From: Betaproteobacteria bacterium
Lineage (GTDB): Bacteria; Pseudomonadota; Gammaproteobacteria; Burkholderiales; SG8-39
Direction: 5' to 3'
Length of the DNA: 45,103 nt
NCBI GenBank assembly: GCA_004298325.1
Contig: SCUF01000017.1
Span: 1-45,103, forward strand
Positions 35,406-43,873 of the stretch are shown here, one piece after another (position 1 is the stretch's first letter; every line of letters starts with the position of its first letter). The position numbers and the translations under genes are program-made. Under the pieces are notes generated by a model. It searched no databases and was not told the origin of the DNA. It was given only the letters and a program-made list of their open reading frames with translations.

Positions 35406-36337
35406 CACTGCACCGCGAAGCCGGCGAGGTGGACCACGCGGCCGCCGGCGGCGAGCGCGCCGCCCGCGACGCCAACGCCTGAGAGGCGGATGTCTTCTCC
35501 CTCGCCAAGCGCAGCGAAGCGCTCCGCGCCGGCGGCCTGGATGCGGGCGAGGAAGCACTCGACTTCCCCGGCGGGCGGGGCGAGTGCCTTGTCGTTGGCG
35601 GTTTCGATGGCGTCAAGCGCGTAACTGCGCACGAGCTTGTCGAGGAACTTGGTGAACGTGGCGGCGGAGTCGAAGAGTTCCAGCCCCACGACCTTGCCGT
35701 CGATCGCGGCGACGGCGCCGCGCTGGCGCGGCTCGGCGCGGAAGGCGCGGGTGTAGGCGTCCAGCTGCTCGCCGCGCGAGACGTAGGCGTCGGCCATGGC
35801 GCCGGTGGGCGATTCGACCTGGCAGAAGGCGACCTTGTCGGCGACGTCGGCCCAGACCTCGCCCTGGTTGGCCTGCCGGGTGCCCCTTGTACGCAATGAA
35901 TCCGAGACGTGGCCCATTTTCTTGGCGCGCGCCTTGGCGAGCAGCGAGCGCTTGGCGGTGCCGAATTCAGATGTGCGGTACGACCAGCGGCCCTGCTCGA
36001 CGCAGGACACCGGAATCTGGATCCGCTTGCCGCCGCCCACGAGGATGGACAGGTTGATGACGCGGTTCTGTTTCGCGCCAATGAGCTCATCGCCATCGAC
36101 GAGCAGGATCTTTTCCGCCGAGGTGTTCTCGAAAGCGAGTTCGGGGACGCTGCCCGCGCCTGAAACCTCGGTCACGCGCGCGAGTTTGCGTTCGAGCGCC
36201 TCGTCGAGGAGCAGATAGTCCGCGGCACCGTCGCCCGGACCATCGCCGGGCGCGATGAGGGGGAAGAGTGCGAGGTTGAGATGCGCTTGCGGCGCGCCGA
36301 GCTTGAGTGCTGCGAGGGAATCTTGGATGACCTGCAT
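35405..36337 (-). CDS. ARPP-1 domain protein
   Basis: 310 aa. ATG 36337 is preferred over an upstream in-frame start because AAGGAGG lies directly before it. Family hallmarks: KILLVDGDELIGAKQNRVIN (about 97-116), IQIPVSCVEQGRWSYRTSEF (about 128-147), GEVWADVADKVA and SPTGAMADAY. ARPP-1 is known from surveys of conflict-related gene neighbourhoods; its activity is not established. First gene of a three-gene unit (ARPP-1, 28-aa membrane peptide, DUF4258). A 19-bp palindrome (36382-36400) sits 45 bp upstream of the start. Confidence 0.82.
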   Translation of the reverse strand: MQVIQDSLAALKLGAPQAHLNLALFPLIAPGDGPGDGAADYLLLDEALERKLARVTEVSGAGSVPELAFENTSAEKILLVDGDELIGAKQNRVINLSILVGGGKRIQIPVSCVEQGRWSYRTSEFGTAKRSLLAKARAKKMGHVSDSLRTRGTRQANQGEVWADVADKVAFCQVESPTGAMADAYVSRGEQLDAYTRAFRAEPRQRGAVAAIDGKVVGLELFDSAATFTKFLDKLVRSYALDAIETANDKALAPPAGEVECFLARIQAAGAERFAALGEGEDIRLSGVGVAGGALAAGGRVVHLAGFAVQ

Positions 36338-36381
36338 GACCGCCTCCTTTTCACGCTGGAGAGGCAAGTATGCGGGGTCAG

Positions 36382-36400
36382 TGGCTCAAGGCATGAGCCA
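36382..36400. promoter_or_regulatory. Operator copy 1, upstream of the ARPP-1 unit
   Basis: TGGCTCA-AGGCA-TGAGCCA, a perfect 7-bp inverted repeat with a 5-bp centre, 45 bp upstream of the ARPP-1 start. Same geometry as copies at 37941 and 43874. Probable binding site of the WYL regulator encoded at 38562-39530 (inference). Confidence 0.75.
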
Positions 36401-36431
36401 GCGGACCGATAACTCGCCCCAGGAGCTCGAG

Positions 36432-37511
36432 TTACGCCAGTTTGAAGGCGGATTTGTAGTGGGCGCTTTTCGAGAGCATGTAATCCGCGACCTTTTTCAA
36501 TCGCTTGTCCTCTTTGACCACCCTCCGATAGAGATCCTCCCAGGTCCGGTAGGTGAATCGATCCCGGTGGTCCGGATTGAGGTAAGCACGCACGTCCTTT
36601 TCAGGATTCTCGAACGAATACTCGATTGACCGACTCGTGGGGGCCGTCTCTTTCCACTGCTCATCGCTGACTAGATTTACAACTTGCCAGTCCTCCTTGC
36701 CCGCCATTTCGGATGCAAAGATGATGTTGCGAAACAACTGGCCATGCAGACGCGAGCCAATCGCTTCGCGATCGATGCTCTTGCGCGTCCTCTCGCTGGA
36801 CCGATCCAGGTAGCGCTTAACCAGTCCCTCGACCGAGGTCGGTTTCTCATCCGCCTTCGCGTTGCTTTCATGCGCGAGGGTATTTCCGGAACCGAACTTT
36901 GCCTCGATGCAGACGACGATTTGCCCGGGAATATGGAGGATCACGTCGGGCTCGGTCCGAAAATGCCTGATTTCCCGTTCGAGTTCGCGACCTACCTTCT
37001 CCAGCATTTCGAAGCGGCTCGGCTCACCGCCGGCAAGGTCAATCCGCTCGCCCCACAGGTACAGCTCGGGTTGCGCTGCAATTTTTCGGCCGGTCAGAAA
37101 TTCCGTCGCATCGCGAAGCGTCCCGGCGTCCAGCAGCCCGGCAAAAACATTCCAGGAAAGTGCATCCTCCGACATTTCATGGCCGAGACGGTGCTTTTCT
37201 GCCTTTTCTGTCGACGCAAAGACGTACTTTCGCGCCAGGTCGGGACGAATCCGGAAATTCCGCAAATGGGCCTTGTCGCTAGGCCCATCTCCGTTCCAAT
37301 AGACGAAGGTATTTGCATGCAGCCGGATCCCGTGAACGGGACAGACCGGACGTTCGCTCTTTCCGGCCGGAACCTGCAACAAGGGCGCAATGCAAGCTCG
37401 AACGGGGCACGCCGTCCCACGGGCGACGTCATCGCGCTTGACGTCAAAATCCTGCCACCCGAAGTACTCTTCCGATTCCGATGCCGGAATATTTGCTCGA
37501 CCACCAGGCAT
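36432..37511 (-). CDS. PD-(D/E)XK nuclease-like protein with N-terminal zinc ribbon
   Basis: 359 aa. Residues 35-60 hold CPVRAC and CPVH (C35, C40, C57, H60), a likely zinc-binding site. The core EPDVILHIPGQ then VVCIEAKFGSG gives D189, E203 and K205, the PD-(D/E)XK catalytic signature, with predicted strands around it. No fused helicase, methylase or DNA-recognition domain is seen, so it would be a stand-alone nuclease or the effector of the surrounding module. ATG preceded by GGAGGGG. Follows the 128-aa gene by 21 bp, same transcript. Confidence 0.75.
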   Translation of the reverse strand: MPGGRANIPASESEEYFGWQDFDVKRDDVARGTACPVRACIAPLLQVPAGKSERPVCPVHGIRLHANTFVYWNGDGPSDKAHLRNFRIRPDLARKYVFASTEKAEKHRLGHEMSEDALSWNVFAGLLDAGTLRDATEFLTGRKIAAQPELYLWGERIDLAGGEPSRFEMLEKVGRELEREIRHFRTEPDVILHIPGQIVVCIEAKFGSGNTLAHESNAKADEKPTSVEGLVKRYLDRSSERTRKSIDREAIGSRLHGQLFRNIIFASEMAGKEDWQVVNLVSDEQWKETAPTSRSIEYSFENPEKDVRAYLNPDHRDRFTYRTWEDLYRRVVKEDKRLKKVADYMLSKSAHYKSAFKLA

Positions 37512-37532
37512 GGATTCCCCTCCGACGCCAAC

Positions 37533-37919
37533 CTATTGAAACGTTTCACTGGGTGCCACGCTGTAGCCCGCCTTCGCGAAAGCTTGCGCGACATGCGCCA
37601 CGATCGGCGCGGCCTCGTCCGCGGACAACTCGGCATCATCCTTTTTCCGGCATTCGATGTGCTTCACCAGTTCTTCATCGAACACGACCAGCACGCTAGC
37701 ACGAGGGTGGCCGAGCCAGCGATAGAAATAGCAGACGCCCTCCGCGATGGCCTCGTACCAAAACGCGTCGAAGGCCACACCCATGGCCCGGCATTCTTCG
37801 TAGACGCGGATCCAGGCGTCGAGCGGACGCAGAACGGGGCTCGGAGGAACGGGGGATGGCGGGAATTCATGGTCGGCACCGTCGTATTGACGGGCCAACC
37901 CGGAGACGTTGGCACTCAT
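37533..37919 (-). CDS. Hypothetical 128-aa protein
   Basis: Not recognised. The frame is open further upstream, but ATG 37919 is preferred because the extra N-terminal sequence would run through the palindrome and antisense to the adjacent PD-(D/E)XK pseudogene. A Pro-rich start (EFPPSPVPPSP) precedes a compact alpha/beta region (FDAFWYEAIAEGVCYFYRWL, ASVLVVFDEELVKHI). Located 22 bp from operator copy 2 and co-transcribed with the zinc-ribbon nuclease, for which it could be a partner or immunity factor (inference). Confidence 0.6.
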   Translation of the reverse strand: MSANVSGLARQYDGADHEFPPSPVPPSPVLRPLDAWIRVYEECRAMGVAFDAFWYEAIAEGVCYFYRWLGHPRASVLVVFDEELVKHIECRKKDDAELSADEAAPIVAHVAQAFAKAGYSVAPSETFQ

Positions 37920-37940
37920 TTCGATATTCTCGACGCACGC

Positions 37941-37959
37941 TAGCTCAGCACATGAGCCA
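37941..37959. promoter_or_regulatory. Operator copy 2, in a divergent promoter region
   Basis: TAGCTCA-GCACA-TGAGCCA: 7-bp arms with one mismatch and a 5-bp centre. Lies between the minus-strand 128-aa gene (start 37919) and the plus-strand PD-(D/E)XK pseudogene (original start 37982), 22 bp from each, so it could control both directions. Confidence 0.75.
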
Positions 37960-37981
37960 ATGGAGGCGTTAATCTGGCCGC

Positions 37982-38565
37982 ATGGCAAAAAAAGCTCTTC
38001 GACCCGTCCTCCGACAAACCCCTTCGCGCTCAGCCGCTCGAAGGTAGCCGCACTGTTAATGAGCGGAGCCAGGCTGAACGCCGTGCCGCACATCCATCCG
38101 CAGCTCGACACCTGGCGCAGCAATTTCAAGGGCGTACGCACGGTACACGAGGCCACCGGGTTCGAGCTCTTCGGCACCATCGACGACCTGTGGCGCGATC
38201 TGGGCACGAACGAGTTGATCGTCGTGGACTACAAGGCCACCTTCAAGGAGGCCGATGTCACGCTCGATGCCGCGTGGCAGGACGGCTACAAGCGGCAGAT
38301 GGAGTTCTACCAGTGGCTGCTGCGCCGGCAGGGGCTCGCCGTGGCGAAGCGGGGCTGGTTCGTCTACTGCAACGGCCGGCGCGACTTGGATGCGTTCGAC
38401 AACCGGCTGGAGTTCCGTGTGAAGATGATTCCGTACGATGGCGACGACGCGTGGATTGAACCGGTGCTGCTGGAGATCCGCGAGATGCTCGATGCGCCAG
38501 AAGCGCCGGCGCCGGGTGGCGATTGCGAGTACTGCGTGTTCGCGGAGAAGGCGGCGAGCGCCTAG
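37982..38565 (+). pseudogene. Decayed Cas4-like PD-(D/E)XK family nuclease
   Basis: I recognise a PD-(D/E)XK family whose intact members start MAKKLFDPSSDKPFALSRSK, continue with a CPRCFYLDRR block, and have a core like GAIDDLWVN then LIVVDYKATSK. Here the start ATG GCA AAA is followed by A7 (37987-37993), which shifts frame by one. A second shift occurs at C4 (38019-38022). After LSRSKV the ~50-residue Cys-containing block is missing and the sequence resumes at LMSGARLNAVPHIHP. The catalytic core (GTIDDLW, LIVVDYKAT, GYKRQMEFYQWLLRR) and the end CEYCVF remain. A 168-aa product could start at ATG 38059. The stop overlaps that of the WYL gene (CTAG). Confidence 0.8.
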
Positions 38566-39530
38566 CGGTATCGCTTCGCGGCCGCAGCGAGTTGCTCCCG
38601 AACGCGCTTGCGCAGCGCCTCGGGCTCCAGCACCTCGACATCGGGCCCGTATTTGAGGATGTCCATCACCAGCTCGCGGTCGTCCGAATAGGGCAGCGAG
38701 AGGCTGTAGCCCCCGTCTTTCTCGAACTTCCCTTTCTGCTTCGAGTGCCAGTTCTGCGTTGCGACCCAGCGCGCCGCGAGCGACGAGAACCGGAGCTTCG
38801 CCCAAGTCACTTTTTTGCCGGCGAAAATGCCGTAGCCGCTCTTCAGGTAGTCGTCCAACTCCGCCTTCGGGATTTCCTTCGCGCGTTCATCGAGAGGCTC
38901 GGCGGCACGGATCGCGTCCACCGCGAAGCTGCGCAGGTCCTTGCGCAGATGGCACCAGGCGTCCACGTACCAGTTGTCGCGGTAGTGAACCAGGCGCTGG
39001 GGCGAGATCACGCGCTCGGTCTCGCGGTCCTCCATCCGGTTGTAGTGGTGGATCTTCAGGCGCCGGCGGTTGAGCGTCGCGTTGGCCGCCACCGCGAAGC
39101 GCTCGTGCTCGAGCTCGCGCGCCGCCTGGTGCAACACGCGCACGCGCCGCGTGACTTCCTCCTGTGAATGGTCGGCGGAGCCGAGGATCGCGGCAAAGCG
39201 CGCGAGCAGCGGTTTGACGTGTGGCGCGAGCAGGCCCGGCTGCAGGTTCTCCAACAGGTGCTGCATGGTGAGGAGCGCATGAATCTCGGCAGCCGAGAAC
39301 CACAGCCCGGGCAAGCCGTAGCGCGGCCCGGCGATCGGCTTGCCGAAGCGGTAGCCGTTCGAATCGCGGTCGTATTCGATGGGCGCGTTCAGGCGCTCGC
39401 GCATGTAGGCAAGATCGCGCTTCAGCTGCGCGCGAGAGATGCCAAGCGCCTCCTGCAGCTTGACGAACGAGACGCTCAGCCCGCCCTGCAGCAGCTGATC
39501 AATTTTGTAGAAGCGTTCGGTGCGGTCCAT
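38562..39530 (-). CDS. WYL-domain transcriptional regulator
   Basis: 322 aa from ATG 39530, preferred because GGGAGGG lies directly upstream. The N-terminus DRTERFYKIDQLL with FVKLQEALGISRAQLKRDL is the winged-helix DNA-binding domain. The WYL effector domain follows (LVHYRDNWYVDAWCHLRKDL in place of the classic W-Y-L run) and a C-terminal WCX-like domain (LKYGPDVEVLEPEALRKRV). WYL proteins such as BrxR and CapW control defence operons through short palindromes, often responding to nucleic acids. Last gene of the SbcD-SbcC-133-aa-WYL transcript, so if it binds the 43874 palindrome it is autoregulated. Confidence 0.88.
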   Translation of the reverse strand: MDRTERFYKIDQLLQGGLSVSFVKLQEALGISRAQLKRDLAYMRERLNAPIEYDRDSNGYRFGKPIAGPRYGLPGLWFSAAEIHALLTMQHLLENLQPGLLAPHVKPLLARFAAILGSADHSQEEVTRRVRVLHQAARELEHERFAVAANATLNRRRLKIHHYNRMEDRETERVISPQRLVHYRDNWYVDAWCHLRKDLRSFAVDAIRAAEPLDERAKEIPKAELDDYLKSGYGIFAGKKVTWAKLRFSSLAARWVATQNWHSKQKGKFEKDGGYSLSLPYSDDRELVMDILKYGPDVEVLEPEALRKRVREQLAAAAKRYR

Positions 39531-39570
39531 ATACCCTCCCAACATTGAGGCCGACGGTGAAGCATGCTGG

Positions 39571-39972
39571 TCAGTGTCTACGGCTCCGCATTGGCCTTGC
39601 AGCCACGTAGGTTTTCAGCTTGCCCTCGAACGCATACACGTCGCCGCTTTCTGACCACGTTCCTGTAATTTCCACCAGACGCTCCGACTGGGATTCAATC
39701 CGAAACGCAATGTTGCAGCGAACGGTTTCGTCCACGCGCGTCGCCCCGATAATCCGGCGACCCGTCAAATTGGTGACGGCATAGACGTGCGGCTTTCGCA
39801 AAGCGGCAACACCGGAGTAATTCCATCGATCGCCAAGGCCCCATTCCGTGATGAGGTCGAACGCAATCTCCTTCTCGCGCACGATAAGGCGCGATACCTC
39901 GATAACTTCCTCTAGCTCTGTGTAGAGAAGCTGGCCGCAGTAAGAATGTGCCGAGTGCTTGGAGCGGGCCAT
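39571..39972 (-). CDS. Hypothetical 133-aa protein
   Basis: Not recognised. Mixed alpha/beta, with a helix ELEEVIEVSRLIVREKEIAF then strand-rich parts (VYAVTNLTGRRIIGATRVDE, LVEITGTWSESGDVYAF) and a basic end. It starts two bases after the stop of the SbcC-like gene and precedes the WYL gene by 40 bp, so it is expressed with them and may be an accessory subunit of the SbcCD-like complex. Confidence 0.6.
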   Translation of the reverse strand: MARSKHSAHSYCGQLLYTELEEVIEVSRLIVREKEIAFDLITEWGLGDRWNYSGVAALRKPHVYAVTNLTGRRIIGATRVDETVRCNIAFRIESQSERLVEITGTWSESGDVYAFEGKLKTYVAARPMRSRRH

Positions 39973-39974
39973 CG

Positions 39975-42608
39975 CTATAGCCGGACCGTTTCATTCGCTC
40001 CTACATGAACGTAGCGCTCGGGAGCACAAGTCAATATGATCGTCTGTACGTCTTGGCTCGCGATCCGCAGGACAGCGCCCATGGACTCAAGACGCCCTTC
40101 GTCGGTCGAGCCCAGCGCGTCGTCAAGCACCAGTGGCACACCGCCATCCCCCGACACAATCGACGCTGCCGCAAGGCGCACGAGAAGACCCATCTGCTCC
40201 CGAGCCCCTGTACTAAGCTGCTCGAGAGTCACGGTTACGCCTTCCACCGTACGGCTGACGACACATAAATTGTCGTCAACTTCAACACGCAGAGTTGATC
40301 CAAAAACATGTCGCCCCAACCGCTCGATACCCTCTCGCAGAGGTGCCACGTAGGCCCTGCGCATTGTCCCCCGCTCGGCGCGCAGGGTCTCGTAAAGTAG
40401 CTTCGCCGCCCCGGCACGACTCAACATTCGATCCAAGGAGTCCTTTGCTTCGAACGCAACGCGCTGCGACTCGGCCAGAGCTTCCGCGAGTCCCTTGTCG
40501 CCAACCAGATCGAGCTTGGTCCGAAGCTTAAGGAGTTCGCGATCCTGCTCATCGCACTGATCGCGGATTTTCTTCAATGCGGACGCCGAGGTGTCCAAGA
40601 TTGCTTTCGCCGATTCAGGATCCGCGTTTCCAAGACTCAGCTCTACCACCTTCAGCCTATCGAGCGCGCTTGTCGCATTGGCTTCGGCGGTTGCAAGAGA
40701 CTTAGCCAGCTCGTCGTCACTGGAGCGCTTACGCTCGCCTTCGAGCCGTTCCACCGCCAGTGCGTGGTCCTTTATTGCCTGTTCGAGCAACGCTGTGTTT
40801 GCAGCATGATCTTCGCGGCACTTGGCATGGTGCTCCTGCACCTGGGCATACACTGCATTCGCTTCCTGCAGTGCCTTCCTTGCGTCGGTCGCAGCCTTTC
40901 CCGCCAGCTCAAGCAACGTCTTCGCGTCCTCTGAATTCGCCGGCAGCGCGACATCCGAAGTCCGTTTGGCCCGATATGCCAGAACTCTTGCCTTCGCAAT
41001 CTCCATGCGCTTCTCAAGCTCTTCGCGGGTCAAGTCGCGGAGGTGTTCCTTGGCGATGCGGTCGCGATCCGCCACCGTGCGCTTCGCATCCAGAAGAGCA
41101 GCCCACGCGGTTTCGGCCTCCTCCGGGCTTGCGACTCCGGCCTTCGCGCACGCCTTCGCCAGTACGCTCTCCGCATCGCTTACCGATTGCCGCTGGACCT
41201 CGGCGCTCGCGCCCGGTTCAACGCGCAATTCAACGGTATTGGCAATAACTGCAGAGACGCTTTCGGCAACCGGCACTACCCGCTCCTCGCCTGCCTTGAG
41301 CGTCCGTGGATCGCCATTGATGGCTACTGACAAGGATTTCAGCGCCTTGATTGTGAGCTGCGGTGATGCGGCGTTAAGGATCCCCTGTGCCGTTTTCAGG
41401 TCAATCTCCGCGCTCCGAATGCTGGTCCGCAGCTTGTCCGTGACCTTCGTGGCAGCGACGACGGCACTTGCCGACGCCGCGGCGGTGTCTGCCTTTCTGA
41501 CATGTTCCCGCCGCTCCTCCATTCGGACGAGCTCGAACTCTTCGTCGCGAAACTCATGGTCTGCGCGACGGGTCCCTTCTTCAGCATCGCGCTGGCTCGC
41601 CATTGTGCTGGCAGCGTCGCGCTTCACTCTTGCCAAGTTCAGGGTTTCCGACGCGGCTGCGAGTGTGGCAGTCGTTTTCTCGGTCTGCGCCGTCGTATTG
41701 TCGACTTTCAGGGACGCCGCCTTGACCAGACCGATCATTTCGTTTCGTTGCTGAACGGCGTTCTTCGCTGCCTGCATAGCCTGGTCAGCCAGTTTGTGCT
41801 CGGATTTTGAACGCTCCACGTTTTCGGCGAGCTTCGAGATCGCATCCCATGCAACCTGTGCCTTCTGCTGCGCCGCCTCCAGCCCGGCAAGACCGCGCCT
41901 CAGCGTCACGGTCGACCTTTCCAGTGTGGCGAATCGGCCAACATCCTCCTCGACCTCTTTCAACTGCGCGAGTAGCCCGCGCTCATTTTCGACAGCCTCC
42001 GTAGCGCGTGTCCGAGCCTGGCCAATAGGGTCTTCCTTCTCCCTGCCCGTGTCCGTGAAGCACCGGCTGTACTCCGAATAGGCAGCCTCGAAGAGCGCTT
42101 CCTCCTTCTCTCCGGATTTGACCTGGCCAGCCACCCGATCCAAAGCCTGCGACAGTGCCGGCTGGTTATGCAGCTCCGGCATATCAAGATTCCGCCCCTG
42201 CACGATTCTTAGCGCCTGCCAGAGAGCCGTATCGACATTTCCATCCAGAATCTGCCGCACCCTTTCGTGGGCTTCGCGCCCGACCAAACTCTCCGCCTTG
42301 GGGACGCGGATGGTGAGCCGAGTCTCCTTGTCCTTATGGAAGCGCTTGAAGTAGGTGAACTTGTACTCGCCAATTTCGACATCCGCTTCGACTTCGGAAC
42401 CAACATCGCGGTTGACCGGCTTAGTGAGTCGAACTTCCTCCTTCCTGCTGTCGTCACGGTGGTCAAAGAGAACGTTGATCCCGAGCATCAGCGTCGATTT
42501 GCCGGCCTCGTTAGGCCCGTGAACGATCGTCACGCCCGTAGAGGCGAAATTCACTTCCGCCTCGGCGACGCCACAGAAGTTCTTCAACCGTATCCGATCG
42601 ATTCTCAC
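39975..42608 (-). CDS. SbcC/Rad50/YhaN-like SMC-type ATPase
   Basis: 877 aa. N-terminal MRIDRIRLKNFCGV and Walker A VHGPNEAGKST (about 30-40); long coiled coils from ~170 to ~740, rich in Ala/Glu/Lys; C-terminal signature LSTGAREQMGLLVRL, Walker B VPLVLDDALGSTDEG (DD in place of DE, as in YhaN-type proteins) and a final IILTCAPERYVHVG. I see no CxxC zinc hook in the coiled-coil region, another feature of the YhaN group. The GTG start overlaps the SbcD stop (GTGA) behind GGAGG, so the two subunits are coupled. It should form the ATP-driven DNA-clamping half of a nuclease complex. Confidence 0.85.
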   Translation of the reverse strand: MRIDRIRLKNFCGVAEAEVNFASTGVTIVHGPNEAGKSTLMLGINVLFDHRDDSRKEEVRLTKPVNRDVGSEVEADVEIGEYKFTYFKRFHKDKETRLTIRVPKAESLVGREAHERVRQILDGNVDTALWQALRIVQGRNLDMPELHNQPALSQALDRVAGQVKSGEKEEALFEAAYSEYSRCFTDTGREKEDPIGQARTRATEAVENERGLLAQLKEVEEDVGRFATLERSTVTLRRGLAGLEAAQQKAQVAWDAISKLAENVERSKSEHKLADQAMQAAKNAVQQRNEMIGLVKAASLKVDNTTAQTEKTTATLAAASETLNLARVKRDAASTMASQRDAEEGTRRADHEFRDEEFELVRMEERREHVRKADTAAASASAVVAATKVTDKLRTSIRSAEIDLKTAQGILNAASPQLTIKALKSLSVAINGDPRTLKAGEERVVPVAESVSAVIANTVELRVEPGASAEVQRQSVSDAESVLAKACAKAGVASPEEAETAWAALLDAKRTVADRDRIAKEHLRDLTREELEKRMEIAKARVLAYRAKRTSDVALPANSEDAKTLLELAGKAATDARKALQEANAVYAQVQEHHAKCREDHAANTALLEQAIKDHALAVERLEGERKRSSDDELAKSLATAEANATSALDRLKVVELSLGNADPESAKAILDTSASALKKIRDQCDEQDRELLKLRTKLDLVGDKGLAEALAESQRVAFEAKDSLDRMLSRAGAAKLLYETLRAERGTMRRAYVAPLREGIERLGRHVFGSTLRVEVDDNLCVVSRTVEGVTVTLEQLSTGAREQMGLLVRLAAASIVSGDGGVPLVLDDALGSTDEGRLESMGAVLRIASQDVQTIILTCAPERYVHVGANETVRL

Positions 42609-43744
42609 TCAGTCCTCCCAACCAAGCGAACTAACAGGGCAAGCGCATCGGCGGCCTGTCCCCGCTCCGTTCCTTGACCCTGAGCCTGTGCGCGCAGCTT
42701 TTCGACCGCTGATGCCGCAAAGCCCGCAAGCGATAGATCGTTGAAATCCGCGGCCTCGGGCATCACGACCAACTCGGAACGGCTACCCGAGTGAACCACA
42801 GCGGCGAAGAGATCTGTGGCGTGTTCCTCGATCTCCTCAAGACGGGCGTGCGCCTGAATGCCGAGCGTGCCGACGAGACCTAGTTTGAGAATCGTTCTTT
42901 CCTTGTCCGGCATCGCATCGAGGTGCCGGGACAGTGCTTCGACATCCTCGGCGTTTGAGATCTGCGCCTCGTGCACTTGAAAGCGCCAGAGCCCGTTCGG
43001 GCACGGAGTAGCGGTCACACCCTCGGTGCTCAGTTCCACAATCGCGACCTTACCGGGGTCAACCTCATCGAAGTCATACGCCTCATGAGTTCCCGAATAG
43101 AAGATCCGCCCGGTGGTGCCAACGGACGTGTACGAATGACGATCACCCAGAGCAAGGTACTGGTAGCGGCCCTGCTGAAGGGCCTGCTCAGCCTCGGCGA
43201 CCCGAATCACTGCGGGGTTGTCCCGATCCGGAGACAGCTGATCGACGGCACCGTGGCCCACCATCACGCGAAGAACACCCGGCGCCGGCTCCAGGCCTGA
43301 TGCCGCGGCGGCCACGAGATCCGTCAACGGCCTCTTGGAAGTCCAAGGCGCGCCAACCACCTCGATTCCCGGCCGGACTTCCCAGGGATTCCCGGAAACG
43401 TCCAGCACATGCACATGCGCTGGCTTGCGATCGCGCCAAGCCTTGCTGCCGTACACGCTACCTGCGTCGAGAGGGTCGTGATTCGCCGGGAGAAGGTAGA
43501 TTGGCATCGGGATGCCGGCCATCGCCTCGCATGCCTTGAGAACCGTTCGCCGATCGACCTGGTTGGATTCGAAGATGTCCCCCGCGACGACAATGAATTC
43601 GCATTCCGCTTCCTCGGCGATGCGCCCCAAATTGCGGATGCCTTCAAAACGCGCTGCAGCCCAGCGAGCTTGGGAATCTGCATTCAAGAACTGGCGCGTT
43701 ACCCCGAGCTGCCAATCGCTTGTGTGCAAGAAACGAGTACGCAT
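42605..43744 (-). CDS. SbcD/Mre11/YhaO-like metallophosphoesterase nuclease
   Basis: 379 aa from ATG 43744; a TTG start 21 bp upstream is possible. Calcineurin-like motifs: FLHTSDWQLG (motif I, with Gln where SbcD usually has His, a known variant in some family members), VVAGDIFE (II), LPANHDP (III), MVGHGAVD (IV) and LALGDRHSY (V). Followed by a capping domain and an Ala/Gln-rich C-terminus. First gene of the SbcD-SbcC-133-aa-WYL unit. Operator copy 3 and a good -10 (TACAAT) lie ~125 bp upstream. Confidence 0.85.
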   Translation of the reverse strand: MRTRFLHTSDWQLGVTRQFLNADSQARWAAARFEGIRNLGRIAEEAECEFIVVAGDIFESNQVDRRTVLKACEAMAGIPMPIYLLPANHDPLDAGSVYGSKAWRDRKPAHVHVLDVSGNPWEVRPGIEVVGAPWTSKRPLTDLVAAAASGLEPAPGVLRVMVGHGAVDQLSPDRDNPAVIRVAEAEQALQQGRYQYLALGDRHSYTSVGTTGRIFYSGTHEAYDFDEVDPGKVAIVELSTEGVTATPCPNGLWRFQVHEAQISNAEDVEALSRHLDAMPDKERTILKLGLVGTLGIQAHARLEEIEEHATDLFAAVVHSGSRSELVVMPEAADFNDLSLAGFAASAVEKLRAQAQGQGTERGQAADALALLVRLVGRTE

Positions 43745-43866
43745 GATTGGCGCCACTTTCTTCAAGATAAGGAAATCACATCACGAAAAGCGCTTGCATG
43801 GCTCCGGTTAACAGGCGCCAAGCGTGTTCGACCTTACACCTCTCGGGCAGCACATTCATTTTGCAG

Positions 43867-43872
43867 ATTGTA
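43867..43872 (-). promoter_or_regulatory. Candidate -10 box of the SbcD-SbcC-WYL unit
   Basis: Minus strand TACAAT, five of six consensus bases, one base downstream of operator copy 3. No clear -35 exists because the palindrome fills the spacer region, so a bound regulator would directly affect polymerase. Implies a leader of about 115 nt before the ATG. Confidence 0.45.
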
Positions 43873-43873
43873 G

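Noticed and set aside
35071-36096. A 341-codon minus-strand frame overlapping the ARPP-1 gene
   Set aside because: Ser/Ala/Pro/Arg-rich shadow translation in another frame of the ARPP-1/DUF4258 region.
37920-38207. N-terminal extension of the 128-aa protein by 96 codons
   Set aside because: It would run through the palindromic operator and antisense to the PD-(D/E)XK pseudogene, and its sequence looks like a shadow frame.
38056-38805. A 249-codon minus-strand frame across the pseudogene and the WYL end
   Set aside because: Runs antisense through recognisable PD-(D/E)XK sequence and overlaps the WYL gene in another frame.
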